A stretch of DNA of 64,000 nucleotides from Mallotus nudiflorus (lineage: Eukaryota > Streptophyta > Magnoliopsida > Malpighiales > Euphorbiaceae), in contig CANTUR010000112.1 of NCBI GenBank assembly GCA_947683625.1, positions 3,906,501-3,970,500 on the forward strand, in the 5' to 3' direction. Positions 36,861-48,487 of this stretch are shown in pieces. Position numbers and translations under genes: made by a program. The notes beneath the pieces were generated by a model, which worked only from the letters and a program-made list of their open reading frames with translations, was not told the origin of the DNA and made no database searches. How positions within the stretch are numbered: the stretch's first letter is position 1; every line of letters begins with the position of its first letter.

Positions 36861-39243
36861 TATGAGGAAGAAACCAACAGAAAGCTTCCTATAAAGGAAC
36901 ATTACACTAATCAATTTCCTCATCTCATAAGGAACACCTCTAGAAGTGAAGTGAACAAAAAAGAATGCATTTGAAATCTATAAATCACACAAAGTCTCCA
37001 GAAGTGAGATGAACTCAATTACTCCAATGTGAGCACATGCATAAGAATCCTCCTATAAGGGAATCAATCAAAAAATTCTCCATAAGTGATAACTTTTATT
37101 TAAGAATCTTGAATCAATCAAAATATTCTCCATAAGTGAGAACTTTCATTTAGGAATCCTACAAGGAAATTAATTAGAATATTCTCCATAAGTGAGAATG
37201 TCCACTTCAGAATCCTATAAGGAAATTAATCAAATACCCTCCATATGTAAGGTCATCCATTAAATTATCCTAAAAAGGAGTTAATCAAATATTCTCCATG
37301 AGAGAGGTCATCCATATATGAATTCCTATAAGGGAAATCAATCACTTATATTCTGTTAAGGAGGTTACCTCCACAGAAATCCTTCCTAGAGGAATCAATC
37401 AAAAATTAAGATTTTCCTAAGAGTGCCTTATCAAATATCAAAATTTCTCATGATAAACTTCATACAAACATTAATCCAATACTTGGAAAAGCACTAAATG
37501 AAAAATCCTAAGTGGAATATTCCTAATACTATTATCCTGAATCAGAACAACTCTTTTGTACACATAAAGAAGCTCAACATTCACTTTATACAACAATATT
37601 CTCAACTTAATTTGCTTCAAGCATGACATAAACATCCAAAGATTTTTTCAATCTCTCAAGACAATTAAGAAGTTAATGAACACTTATAAGAGTTTCAATG
37701 ACCTCAAAGTGGGCTAAAGGTGACTTCTCTCTTTCTATAACACCTTCAACTTGAGTAGCAATAGAATCTCCTCCAATGACTTTAAAGCATGAAAGGTCTT
37801 ACTTATGAAAATGACCATAAGCCATTCATAAAAATCAAACCACTATGATGCACAGAAAGTTGAAGCATGTGATGTTGTTACCTTCTTGGATTCTTTAAAT
37901 TTTTAATTTTCTTTAAGAGCTTTGGTTGTGGCAACTCATTCTTCTAATTATTTCCTAAGTAACTCCTTCTCAAAATAAATCCTGAGATCTTTAACTACAA
38001 CACAAGGGGGTAAGTCTTTTGTATAGTCTCGCCATTCAAGATAGAAGTTCACTCTTCTTTTTAGAAATAGAACTAATTGAAAACTCAAGCTCTTTGGATG
38101 TTTCCCCTGATGTTTCCCCCTTATTTTCCTTTTCCTATCTCATTGAGGGGAGAAGTTCCATATTTTTCCTATGAGAGCCTTTTTATAAAGGAATTACTTA
38201 TCACTATTAGAGCTGCTTGTCCCCTAGTTATAACTCCTAAATAAGATTTAGATGCCTTTACCTCAGTAGAAACTGTGATGTTAAAGGTCTTAATAGAAAA
38301 ATCTTTTAAAGTACTTAATTCATGCTAACTTTTGGGTCCAGTTGTAAAGGCCACCTGCTCAAGAGAATTTTATCAATAAGAAATATTTGGTCAAACATTT
38401 TTACCTTCCTAAATGATAGATTTCCCTTATAAGAAATATATAGAACTCAACCTCTCCTAAGAGAGAGAAATTTTCTCCATAGAAAACTCTTATTCATATA
38501 TCTCTAACTACCCACAAGAGTAAAACTGTCCTAATTAGAAAATCTAAGTTAAAGACTACTAACTCTCCTATGGGAGTAAAGATTTTTTCATAAAAAATTC
38601 AATAAAAGATCTAAATCCCACTGAGGGAGTGAAATATGCTTCGCAGGATTATCTACCCAAGAATATCTACTCATGAATCTCTACCTTCCCCTAAGGAACA
38701 ACATTTCCTCCATTAGAAATGCCTTCTCAAGAAATCATAATCTCCAAATCATAGAGGGACAAAACCCTCCAAATTTAAATTTAATTCTCTAAAAGTAAAA
38801 ATTCATGCCATGAGGACTTAAGGAGCTTATTTCCTCCCTAAGCACTAATCAACCTCTTCAAAAGGCTCTTTATATAAAGAATTAATTAAATTTAGAAATC
38901 AAAATTTCTCCAAAAGTGAGAATCCCATGCCCTCATTGACTTATGGTAAAAATATCCTCCCCAAAAAGAATCAATTGAATTAGAAAGTTATATCCTCAAG
39001 GACTTCCTATACAGATATACTACTCAAATTCAAATATTCCTTCCAAGGAAACTGTTAACATCCAAATACTAGGAACATTCCTAGATCTTAAAAGCCTCAC
39101 AATTGTAGCAAACCTCTATGATGAGAAATAATGAAAACTAAATCCCAAGATACTGTATGAGGAAAGAATTTCCTGATAAGGGCAATCAAAGAAAAATCAC
39201 CTAACTATACTCTTTTTCCTAAAACATCTGTTTTAGACTCATA
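36861..39243 (+). repeat. repetitive 3' non-coding region of the same element
   Basis: At 37030-37400 a 50-56 bp degenerate unit recurs at least five times; the shared core TTCTCCAT(A/G)AG lies at about 37080, 37131, 37187, 37242 and 37297, each followed by a CCTATAAGG-like half-palindrome. Looser versions (TCCTAAGAGAG, CCTAAGGAAC) continue to about 38900. The last 450 bases match the reverse complement of 20300-20730. Tandem repeats in this position are known from Tat-lineage elements. Confidence 0.7.
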
Positions 39244-39255
39244 GTGGGGGACATC
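39244..39255 (+). other. probable polypurine tract
   Basis: GTGGGGGACATC lies directly before the right LTR and sets the plus orientation. Confidence 0.65.
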
Positions 39256-39890
39256 CGATGATACATAAAAAATACATCTCTAATAAAAGTCCAACATATG
39301 GAAAGTAGACCTATCTTATTTTCACCACTTTTGACTAGTTCACTTTTCAAGATTCAAGAATCAAGTTAAAGTTGAACACCACTAGGTGGAATTTCCTACT
39401 AGGACACCAACTCCTAACACCCAAGTAAAGCATCTCTCTCATAAAAGTCAATTCCTATATAGGAACTCTATATAGGAAATATCTTACATAGAAAAGCCTA
39501 AATAAAGATTCCCGTCAGTAGCTACTCAAGAATATTGAAATAAGGCACACTTAAGAAAATTCCTACTTGGGAAGTCCTACTCAGGAAATTTCCTAAGAAC
39601 ACTTTCCTTCCTTCTAAGCATTAAATGCACTTCTCGTCAATCACTGTAGCGCCTGCTCCTCCTCTGTGTTGTCAGGTACCTTCCACTAATTAGATCACTC
39701 TATCTCCCACAAACTCCCAATAAACTTCTCCAATAAGTTCTTCTTCTACTTTTCCTATTCTTTTTTTTTTCTTATTTCTACTCTATCACCATTTTCTATA
39801 AAAATCATTTATAAATATTCCATCTCCTTTTTGTCATTATTTTTCCTATTTGAGTTTTCTCTCTAAAGACACAAGCTAACTTAAGCATCA
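39256..39890 (+). mobile_element. right LTR of the plus-strand second-family gypsy element
   Basis: 635 bp, beginning CGATGATACAT (TG mutated to CG) and ending AACTTAAGCATCA. It is shorter than the left LTR, mainly in the TTC-rich leader. The flanks ATACT (left) and ACAGG (right) do not form a target duplication. Confidence 0.85.
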
Positions 39891-40019
39891 ACAGGCATTA
39901 TAGCCCACTTTCACCTAGTCTTTCCTCTTTTATAAAGATTGATTTTCTATTCAATGGAAGCTGAGGCTAAGGCAAAGGAAAATGAACCATCAATACTTAA
40001 TTTCTATGCCTTTTAGAGA

Positions 40020-40455
40020 AGTAAGTTTACCTAAATTAGTTCCATCCTTGAATAGGTTCTTTAATATATTACATGCATTAATAGCTGAATGTTAGAGTGC
40101 CACTAAGTCCTCTATATGCACTTCATTTAAATTTACATATCCTAAAATATTACTAACTTCTAACTCTCAAACATATTTTTTAGGAGTCTCTTGACAACTA
40201 AAAACCTCAAGATTTTGAAGAGATGGAAGATGGCCAGGCAGTTTCCTAACAAGCTTTTGGCAATTAGTTAATATAAGATGTCACAGCTTTAGGAATATGA
40301 CCAAGGCCTCCTTATTAATATCATTTGAAAAAGTCCATTTTTCCCATTGCTTCATATTGTCAATAACTAGAGTCTTAAGACTAGTAAAACATATCCCATT
40401 CTCATATAACTCCATACCCCACTTCTGTCAGTCCATCCAGGTGCAAGCACTATTC
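40020..40455 (-). pseudogene. LRR block of the NLR gene remnant, upstream part
   Basis: On the minus strand FTSLKTLVIDNMKQWEKW is followed by a short linker, LTNCQKLVRKLPGHLPSLQN and LEVFSCQE. This is the characteristic LRR stretch of CC-NLR proteins around the LPxHLPSL repeat. One or two stops are present. It continues to the left with LGKLTSLKGIEI near 40020 and is cut by the LTR at 39890. The next part upstream is separated by the insert at 40456-41590. Confidence 0.78.
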
Positions 40456-41590
40456 TATAAGTGTATGAATCATGGCAAGTAATAAAGTGATAAGTACAGT
40501 ATTGTTCCCATAATGAAATGATGCTAAATACCAACTGTCAACAAATTTTCCCTAGTTAGAAAAAGTTAAATTAAATTGCAAAAATTAAATTAAATTAATT
40601 AAAATAAACTGTCTACTCTAATTAATATAATTAAATCAATGGGGATGAACTAGAGCTTGAGTTTGTTTCACTAGTTAGGACTTGAATTACAAAATCAAAT
40701 TCAATTGTTTCATTAATCATTGTCAAGGGTAAAGTATTCTATATTACCTAAAGTCTCTTTCGAGATCATTCAAGCTTGTTAAGATTAATTACTAACTTAT
40801 TTTCATGCTTACTAGTTAATCAAAGGTCATTAAGTTCTTTAACAATTTAATACTCCTTGAAGGATTTGCCTACTTTCTTGGTCGAGTTTCGTAAGTCTTA
40901 TAAGTTATAAGTTAGTAAATTACTTAACTTTCATTAATAGCAAGCTACCCATAAACATGCAAACAAACATGCCCTTAACTGAATACAAGATATTAAGCAC
41001 AACTGATAAAATTGACTAAAAATCAAATCATTAATAAAGAAATAAAAATCCTAACAATTCTAACTAAATACTCTAAAACCAAATGCTAAATAATTTAGCT
41101 ATTGATAATATTTTGTTTCAAAGCTACAAGAATTTCAAACATGATACAATTTATAAGAAAATAAGAAGAAGGAAAGAAAAAAACTTGTGGTAAGCATGCT
41201 TCAATCTCAATCCTTATTGAGCTCTTCAATGGTGTTTCCACTATAACGGCGGTGTTCAACCTCCTTTAACCTAGAGTCAAAATTCTCTATTTCTAAAGAA
41301 AATAATGCAAAATTCATCCAAGGACCAAATTAGTAATTATCTCTTTCAAATCCTTTCCCAAAGAGGAGAATATCTTTAAAATTCAGCTTCTTAATTATTA
41401 GCTTGAATCTCAAACACTCTAAGAATGTACAAATCCTTAAAAAGGAAATAAAAATACATAAAATTAGCTAAGAAACTAAAAAGGAAATAAAATTAAACTA
41501 ATTGACTAAAATCCTAAGTTAATACTAATTATAAACTAAAACTTAAATAAAATTTAATTAGATTCTAATAAATTCTAAGAAAATTAAATA
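40456..41590. mobile_element. AT-rich insertion within the NLR remnant
   Basis: About 1.1 kb lies between two LRR pieces that should be adjacent. It contains no coding sequence. I could not find terminal repeats or a target duplication, so the element type is unknown. An intron is an alternative explanation. Confidence 0.4.
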
Positions 41591-42198
41591 GAAAACTAAT
41601 GTAAAAATTGACATTAACACCAAGCCTAGTATGCTAAGAATTCTAAATGAAGGCAATTGTGCTAATAGTGGCAATAACTTGATGCTACTACAATGCAAGA
41701 GTGTTAGTTTTATCATCTTAGTGAATTCACCATCTCCCATTTAAAAGGAAATTTTAGTTCCACTAAAATAACTAATGGAAAGTGTTGAAAGATTTGTGTG
41801 GGACCTTAATAAGTTGAGACTCTTCACTTCATAACTTAGATTTCTTAAAAAATAATTTGAATAAGAAGGTTGTGCCCATTCCAACTCTAATCCTTCTATT
41901 TGATGCTTCTCCTTTATATCAGCAAAATGTGCATCTCTAATATCTACCACAGTATAGAGCTCTCTAATACAAAGCTTCCCTTGTAGTTGACTCAATTTCT
42001 TTAACTTGACAACTTTAATCCTATGACTTCTGCCACAATAAAATCACTTAATCTTAGCAGATTTCTCAAATTACCAATTCCTTGTTGTGGAATCTCTGAG
42101 TCATTTATTAGGCTGACATCTAAGCATTGCAAATTCGTTAAATTGCTAATGCCCAAGGGTAACTTAGTAATTTTATAACAGCTACTAATATTTGTAAT
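41591..42198 (-). pseudogene. first LRRs of the NLR gene remnant
   Basis: Reading the minus strand from 42190: KITKLPLGISNLTNLQCLD, IPQQGIGNLRNLLRLSDF, then after a frameshift LQGKLCIRELYTVVDIRDAH, LELEWAQPSY, NLLRSHTNLSTLSI, and LLPLLAQLPSFRILSI. The order is that of the region after the NB-ARC domain in CC-NLR proteins (LQG.L.I..L..V.D..DA, then the LP.LAQLPS repeat). At least two stops and one frameshift make it non-functional. Confidence 0.8.
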
Positions 42199-43258
42199 TG
42201 TCCTAGAGGGGGTGAATAGAGCTTTTGAGAAATTAAAATAAAATTAAAGAAACTTAAGCAAGGATTAAGTAAAGATTGAGAAAATGGAAGATCAAGCATA
42301 ATTGTTTAAGAAGATCGATTCATAAATAAATCTATCACTCCACCTAACTTATCCCTAAGTTAGGATTTTCAAACTCCACACTAATCTTATTCACAAAGAT
42401 TGAGATTAGAAGAGTTTTAAGGATAAACTCTAAACCTTACAACAATGAGCTTCTGACTAGGCTAAGCTCTAACCATAATTCCAAGTGTTTTAATGAACAA
42501 ACATTTAAACTAATTATTTTAGAAATCAACCTCACTTTCCTTTTAATCTATCACAAGAATTAGATGAAGTAAAAGTCCTATTTCTCACACACAACCAACT
42601 CTCAATGAGTTAATGAATCACAAAGAAATGAAATGAAAGAGTTAATGCTTAATGAATGCTAAGGAGAGAAATTTTAATGTTTAAAATGTGTAACTTCCAA
42701 ATGAAACTCTAGAGTACATTTTTATAGTTGAGCATTAAAAATATGGCTATTAGAGCCATTAATTACATCTTTAAACTCTTCTCTTCAACATTTAATGAAA
42801 TTCAGCTATTTGTAAAAGAACTGCTGCTCACAGTCGTGAGGGTAGTGTCCAGGTCATGAGCATCAAATTATTTAACCATTGGAGCCTAAATTAGTTATGG
42901 CTTGATAGAGAGCCCTCACAAGTAGCTCATGATCATGATAATCACTCATGAGCGGCTCAAAATTTTGAGCTCGAAAGAAAGGCTACAGGCTTCCTTTTAA
43001 GAGGCTGCTTGTGGGCCTCCTCACGATTCAGATGGTGGCTCATGAGCAACCACCGTATCCATTTGATTTAGGGACTTGCATGCACTTTTATTCTTCATTA
43101 AATTGCATATAAATGCTCTTTTTGAAAGCATTGCACATTGCGAACATTGAGGAAATAAGTTAAGCTTAGAATTGTAATAACCTACATACTTAAGTAAAAT
43201 CATTAGCAACTCAAATTGCTTGTCAAAGTTAAAACTAAGGGGTTAATTAGGTAAATGG
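42199..43258. mobile_element. 1.06-kb insertion in the NLR remnant
   Basis: The insert begins TGTCCTAGAGGGGGTGAATA, a phrase I associate with plant LTR-type repeats, and ends near GGTCAACA. LRR coding sequence flanks it on both sides in the same orientation. I see no coding sequence inside and no clear target duplication. A solo LTR or short non-autonomous element is likely. Confidence 0.45.
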
Positions 43259-43395
43259 TCAACAATATCATATCAATCAAGGTGATGCAAGTTAATTAAT
43301 TTCCCTATGCCTTGGGGTAATTCTATTAATTTGTAACAACCATTTAATATTAATATTTGCAAGGTGAACACTTGGACTCCTCCACCTACAATAGA
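43259..43395 (-). pseudogene. LRR exon start of the NLR remnant
   Basis: The minus strand encodes VFTLQILILNGCYKLIELPQ and GIGKLINLHHLD, a classic NLR leucine-rich repeat. A splice-acceptor-like TTGTAG lies just upstream at about 43386-43391. No NB-ARC or coiled-coil sequence is found further right in the window, so the 5' half of the gene is lost or lies elsewhere. Confidence 0.7.
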
Positions 43396-43784
43396 TATAA
43401 AAGAGTTTTAATATGTATAAAATTGAATTTAAAATTTTATATAAAAAATTTAATATTTTCATCACTTGACAAAATAAATGTTTAAATTTGGTGTTAAAAA
43501 ATTTTTATAGTACTTTCTAAAAAAAATTGTAGGACACATGTTTAGCATTATAGTTGAGTTCTATTTTTTATTTTTAATTCATTTATAGCTTTTTTTAAAA
43601 TTGAAATATATATATATATACATATTAAAAATTATTAAATTAAGTTTTATTTCATTATAATCACTGATTAAAAATATCTATTTACTGATGCTTTCTTAAA
43701 TTTTGATATATATTATTATTTTATAAGTGACTCAAATGATATCCAGTTGAATATGATTTTTGTACTGTGTTTTAACTTAATTTC
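43396..43784. other. AT-rich stretch, possibly NLR intron
   Basis: There is no coding sequence. A short TA repeat lies at about 43606-43620. The acceptor-like site at its left end suggests intron sequence. Confidence 0.35.
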
Positions 43785-45312
43785 TGTTGGGTTTCGTGAT
43801 ACAAACACAGCAAAAAATTAAAAATTTATAATGTTCACAAACCTGGATTCATGTCATTCGACTACTTGATTAAATCTAGGGTTTCAAGAATCTCACCAAA
43901 ATGCAAAAGAGGCAAGATTTTCTAGAAGGATGAGAGGAGGTTCACATCGGTGACACCTTACCTCGAGCTTTTTGCTTTGGTTGTTCGGATCTAGACGTCT
44001 CCAAAAGATGCGTCCTTGATAGGTATCCACATGAACAACCCTTCACAAAAATGAATTAGAGTGTGTACTAGCAACTTTCTTGATTGTCTTACAAATTAAG
44101 AACAAAAGAAAAACTCTGTGTTTGTTTTCTAAGAAAAGAGAAAACGAATTTAGAGGCAGGAAAAACAAGTGAGTTAAACTCAAGAAAATATAACATATTT
44201 ATAGACTCCAAATTAGGGTTTCACCCACCAATGACCTTTTGGTAATTTCCCATTTATTATATTCTGATTTTGTTTTAAAAACAAATCAAAAATAATATCT
44301 TATTTATTTATTTAAAATAACATTTATCTTAACTAAATAACCAAATAAATAAAACACTTTAATTATTTATTTCCATAAAATTTATTTTGGGCTTATTAAA
44401 CCCATATTCATTTTGGGCTTGTTCTAAGTGTGTGACTCTGTAGGTTCACATAACATTGGCAGTCTCTATTTAGGACTACAAGTCATAAGTGGCCTCTAGC
44501 AAGACATTATGATTACCCAAGTCATGTGAAGTCAATAATCCGACATAACCTAATTACAGTGAATTTTATCGTCCCTTTATCACATGATATCTTAATTGAA
44601 CATAAGGCATAGAATGTCATCCTTATATAGTTCAATATTATGACTTAATTCCAAGTAGACTGAAAATGATAACTCTTTATCAATTCATTTCAGCATGGCC
44701 ATGCATTTTCCTTCAGTCTATCTCATCAATGGGCCTATAGATGTCTTTCTCATATTAATGAGGGATAAATTCCTTCTGAATTAGTCATATTCCTCACATA
44801 ATTAATTTTATATCCAACAACATCCTATTTAATCGCCCCGATTAAAGACAATGTTAGAATGTGTCAAAACATAAAATAGCTATGTGGAAATCCATGATGA
44901 TTTCAAGGTCAAAGGACCAAAATAAAATTACTGTGATGAGAAATACTTATAACAATAATCTATGTAGTATTCTCATAATGTGTCAATCCAGTATATGATC
45001 TCTCATCATGTACATCTGAGTTGAATTAATATCTCATATTCATGATTAGTAAAACATAACCATCAGTCAACATCATACTAGCCTTAATACTTTAATATTT
45101 ATATAATGAATAAATGGCTAGGGATAATTAGAATAGAACTCTTATTTAATCTAAGGGTTTTACTATCAAGTCACATACTTGATGGCCTTAGTAAGAATTA
45201 ACCATTTATATAATTATCATAAAATCAAATGATAATGAAATACCTCTTTATTAATAAAATAAGAAAGTCAATACATAATCACAAATGATTGACCTAGTGC
45301 ATATCACTAACA
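43785..45312 (-). mobile_element. solo LTR of an unrelated LTR family
   Basis: 1528 bp from TGTTGGGTTTCGTGATAC to ...CATATCACTAACA. ATTTC occurs immediately before (43780-43784) and after (45313-45317), a perfect 5-bp target duplication. There is no internal region. On the minus strand it begins TGTTAGTGATATGCAC and has an AATAAAG near its start; I favour the minus orientation, weakly. It does not resemble the Tekay-like LTR. Confidence 0.88.
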
Positions 45313-45317
45313 ATTTC

Positions 45318-45755
45318 ATCTAAAATAATCCACAAATCAACACTTTTTGTGGTGTTTATGTATAGTTTATTCGATTAATTTAGTTCAGTTTAGTTTGGTT
45401 TAAAGGCTATATTTATTGTGGGCGTCTAAAGTTCCCGTTTGGTCTTGTCAAAATCTGATGTTGGATTGTCATTGATTGGACAACGACAAGAAAATAGTAG
45501 CCCTTTAAAATTTTCTCAAGATAAGATATTCTTTTAAAAAAATCCTGATAACCCCCTAAAATTCATTATAATACAGTATTAGCCCTAAAAAGTTTTTGAA
45601 ATTGCAATAATTTTTTTTTTAATCATCAGTCTCAACCTTTTGTTTATTCTCATATGTTATTGGGTTTTTATATTTTTATAATAATGCTATTATAGGTGGA
45701 AGGGTTTAGCTCACACCCAATCGTTTAGTAACCATGGCACTATGTGAGCTCGAGG
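45318..45755. other. AT-rich stretch, no gene seen
   Basis: This lies between two solo LTRs. No coding sequence or repeat is recognised. Confidence 0.5.
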
Positions 45756-48487
45756 TGTAATGGCCTGTACTTTTACTTATTAAATTAAATTATGGATTTT
45801 AAAGTGTTAATTATTAATTTGTATGAAATTATTCTTGAGTGAATATTTTAGTAAATTTTTAATAATTATTAAGAGTATATATGTGTGTGTGTGTGTGGGT
45901 TTTAAAATCCCTTTTTCTTTTTCTTTTTTTTTTCTTTCTTCTTCCTCCTCCCTCCTGCTCCCAACATGCCACCACCCCTGCACCAGCCACCACCTCTGTC
46001 ACCAACCAATAGCTCCAAACGCCGCCATCTCCTCCCATCACTGGCTAGCTACTTCTCTTTCTCTTCTTCCTCCATTTTTTTCTAGTCAACTAAGGCAAAG
46101 AGAGGTACTATCATTGCCTCGGACACCGCTAACTATCATCACCTCCGGCGCCACCAACCATCACTGCTGGTACCATTGTGTTTGTCTTCCTCCAGGTAAC
46201 ATTCCCTTCCATCAATTGCACTGATCTACTTTGGCAACTAACTCGATCGGAGGAAAGTAGATTTCTAAAAATTTGGTCGATTTCTCTTAATTGAGTGAGG
46301 ATTATACTTTATGATAGTTATAAGAAATGAAATTAGAGTACAGATATATCCATTGATGTATTTTTCATAATTTTCTAAATCTATTGAATTTTTAGGTTAC
46401 TATTCTGATGATCGGGTACAGTTTCGAGTGTTTTTATATTTTTAATAAATACTATAAATTGTGTATATTAATCTTTATAAAGGGAGTTTTGTTAAATTAT
46501 TTGTAGAATTTGAGATATAATTTTTGAAAGGATTATGTTTAAATATATCTTCTTAAGAAAAATTTATATTTTATGGTTTATTTAGTTTTAATTAAATTTA
46601 TAGTTATTTAATATGTTTAAGACTAATTTTAAATAATAAAAGTATGAAAATAATTTTTATAAGTAATTGCAATTTTTTAGCTAATTGGAAATAATTTCAG
46701 AAAATTATTATTATTATTTTAAAAAGCTTAAATGAGTTTTTTTAATATTTTTATTATATATTTGGATTATTTAAGTAGTTTATTTATATTTAATAACAAT
46801 TTTGGCTTTGAAAGTTTAAAGGTAGTTTTACAATTTTAATTGTATTAAATTGTGATTTTAGTTATGTTAAATGAGAATTTTATTAAATGATTGAAAAAGA
46901 ATTTCCTTTACGTCTCAACTATTTAAATAAATCAAATTGTAATAACTTAATTAAATTCTATGATATATTATTAGTTTTGATAAATTATATTTTATATAAG
47001 TGTGCATGTGTATTGGTTCTCGATTGAGTATAAAATATAATTTTGGGGCCTAACTCAAGTTATTGATTGTGGAGATTATAAAAGTGTTGTTTTATGCATC
47101 AAACGGCTCTACTTTTAGTAGAGAGATGTCCATTTTATAAAGGAAATTCTGTCGAATTTTCGATAGATTTCTCGTAAAATGTGACATCGGTATGTGTTAC
47201 TTATTGAGTTTAATTAGTATTATGTCTTAGATTAAGTCTCTTTCTTAGAAATCTAGAATGTATAAGGTTAGAATTTTAATTCTATTTATCTTTTATTATT
47301 TTTCCTATAGCCGCACTAAGAGTAAGGCCTACAGGATAGGGACAGTCAAGTCATCACTGAGGAACGCATTCCACTTGTGAGTTATTATTATGTGTATGCA
47401 TTGCATATAGAGATTCTTACCTAGTGTCCATATATTTTGTTGTTAATGTGAAACGAATATGTTATGCTGCATTAAACTTTTATTTGCTATTTATCTTAGA
47501 ATGACTATATATATATATGAATGTGAATATTGTGTTCTTAACTTAAATGTTGTTTAATATATTGATATTATTTTGTTATTGTGATGTGATATTTTTGGAG
47601 GATAGTAGTAGAACATGCTACCTGGTAGGCTACACTAGAACTGTGTGTGCACCAATGCACTATATTAGTAAGACATGAAATTTGATTTGATATGAGGTTA
47701 TATGATATGGACATATGGTTAAATAATTCATCAAGATTTTTTTTTATAGAGAGGGGGTATGGTTGCAGTAGCTCGGTTGACCTTTCAAAGTCTCAAGGCC
47801 GGTCCACTGCTAAACTAGATAACATAAATATTATTTAGATTCAAGATGGCCTAATGGTCAGTGAGGTACAGTGATTAAGATTACGAATATCTTAAGGTTC
47901 TGCTCTGATCCTCCATTTGTCCATCTATTTCCATTTGTATCTAGTTGTATTGATTGATAATATTTTTAAGCATCTGGATGAAATGCTTATATAAACTAAA
48001 TAAATATAAATATAAAATAAACATTATTATGATGCTTGGTAGCTTATACCCTCAAGTTGCATGCATATATATAATGATAATTCACTTAGTGAGGTATGAT
48101 ACCCCTCAACTATTTTTTCAGGATTTCTCTCTTCAAGCCTCTCATAGTAGTCCTCTTCACCAGACCCATTATTCATTGACTGGTTTATGTAAATCTTAAT
48201 CTATCCTTTCTTTGTATTTGTTAGACACTGTAGTAGTAATATGTTCTTGTAGTAATATGCTATGGTAACCTTGACAGTTGTTATGTCCTTGGGTTGTATT
48301 TTTAAATATTTTATCATGATGAATTATTTATAGATAATTCTTTAAGTTTAAGAAGTTTTTAATTCCAAAGTAAATTTATAATTATCTTTTGTATGAATTT
48401 TATATTTTAGGCTTGCTAAAGGTTCTAGATTCATGTGAATTCTCATTCTCTAATGTCGATCATGACCATTGAGTTTGGGTTGTGACA
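45756..48487 (+). mobile_element. second solo LTR of the Tekay-like family
   Basis: 2732 bp from TGTAATGGCCTG to ...GAGTTTGGGTTGTGACA, in the orientation opposite to the first solo LTR. Shared blocks include GAGAGATGTCCATTTTA, the inverted-repeat block (47131-47181) and ATTCTCATTCTCTAATG-like text at the end. The flanks CGAGG (left) and CCAGG (right) match at four of five bases, consistent with an aged target duplication. It is more diverged than the others and has one copy of the AGCTCGGTTGACC block rather than two. Confidence 0.85.

Noticed and set aside
45823..46224. A 133-residue open frame in the second solo LTR
   Set aside because: It is low-complexity Phe/Ser/Pro-rich text from a CT-rich LTR leader, comparable to the leaders of copy B.
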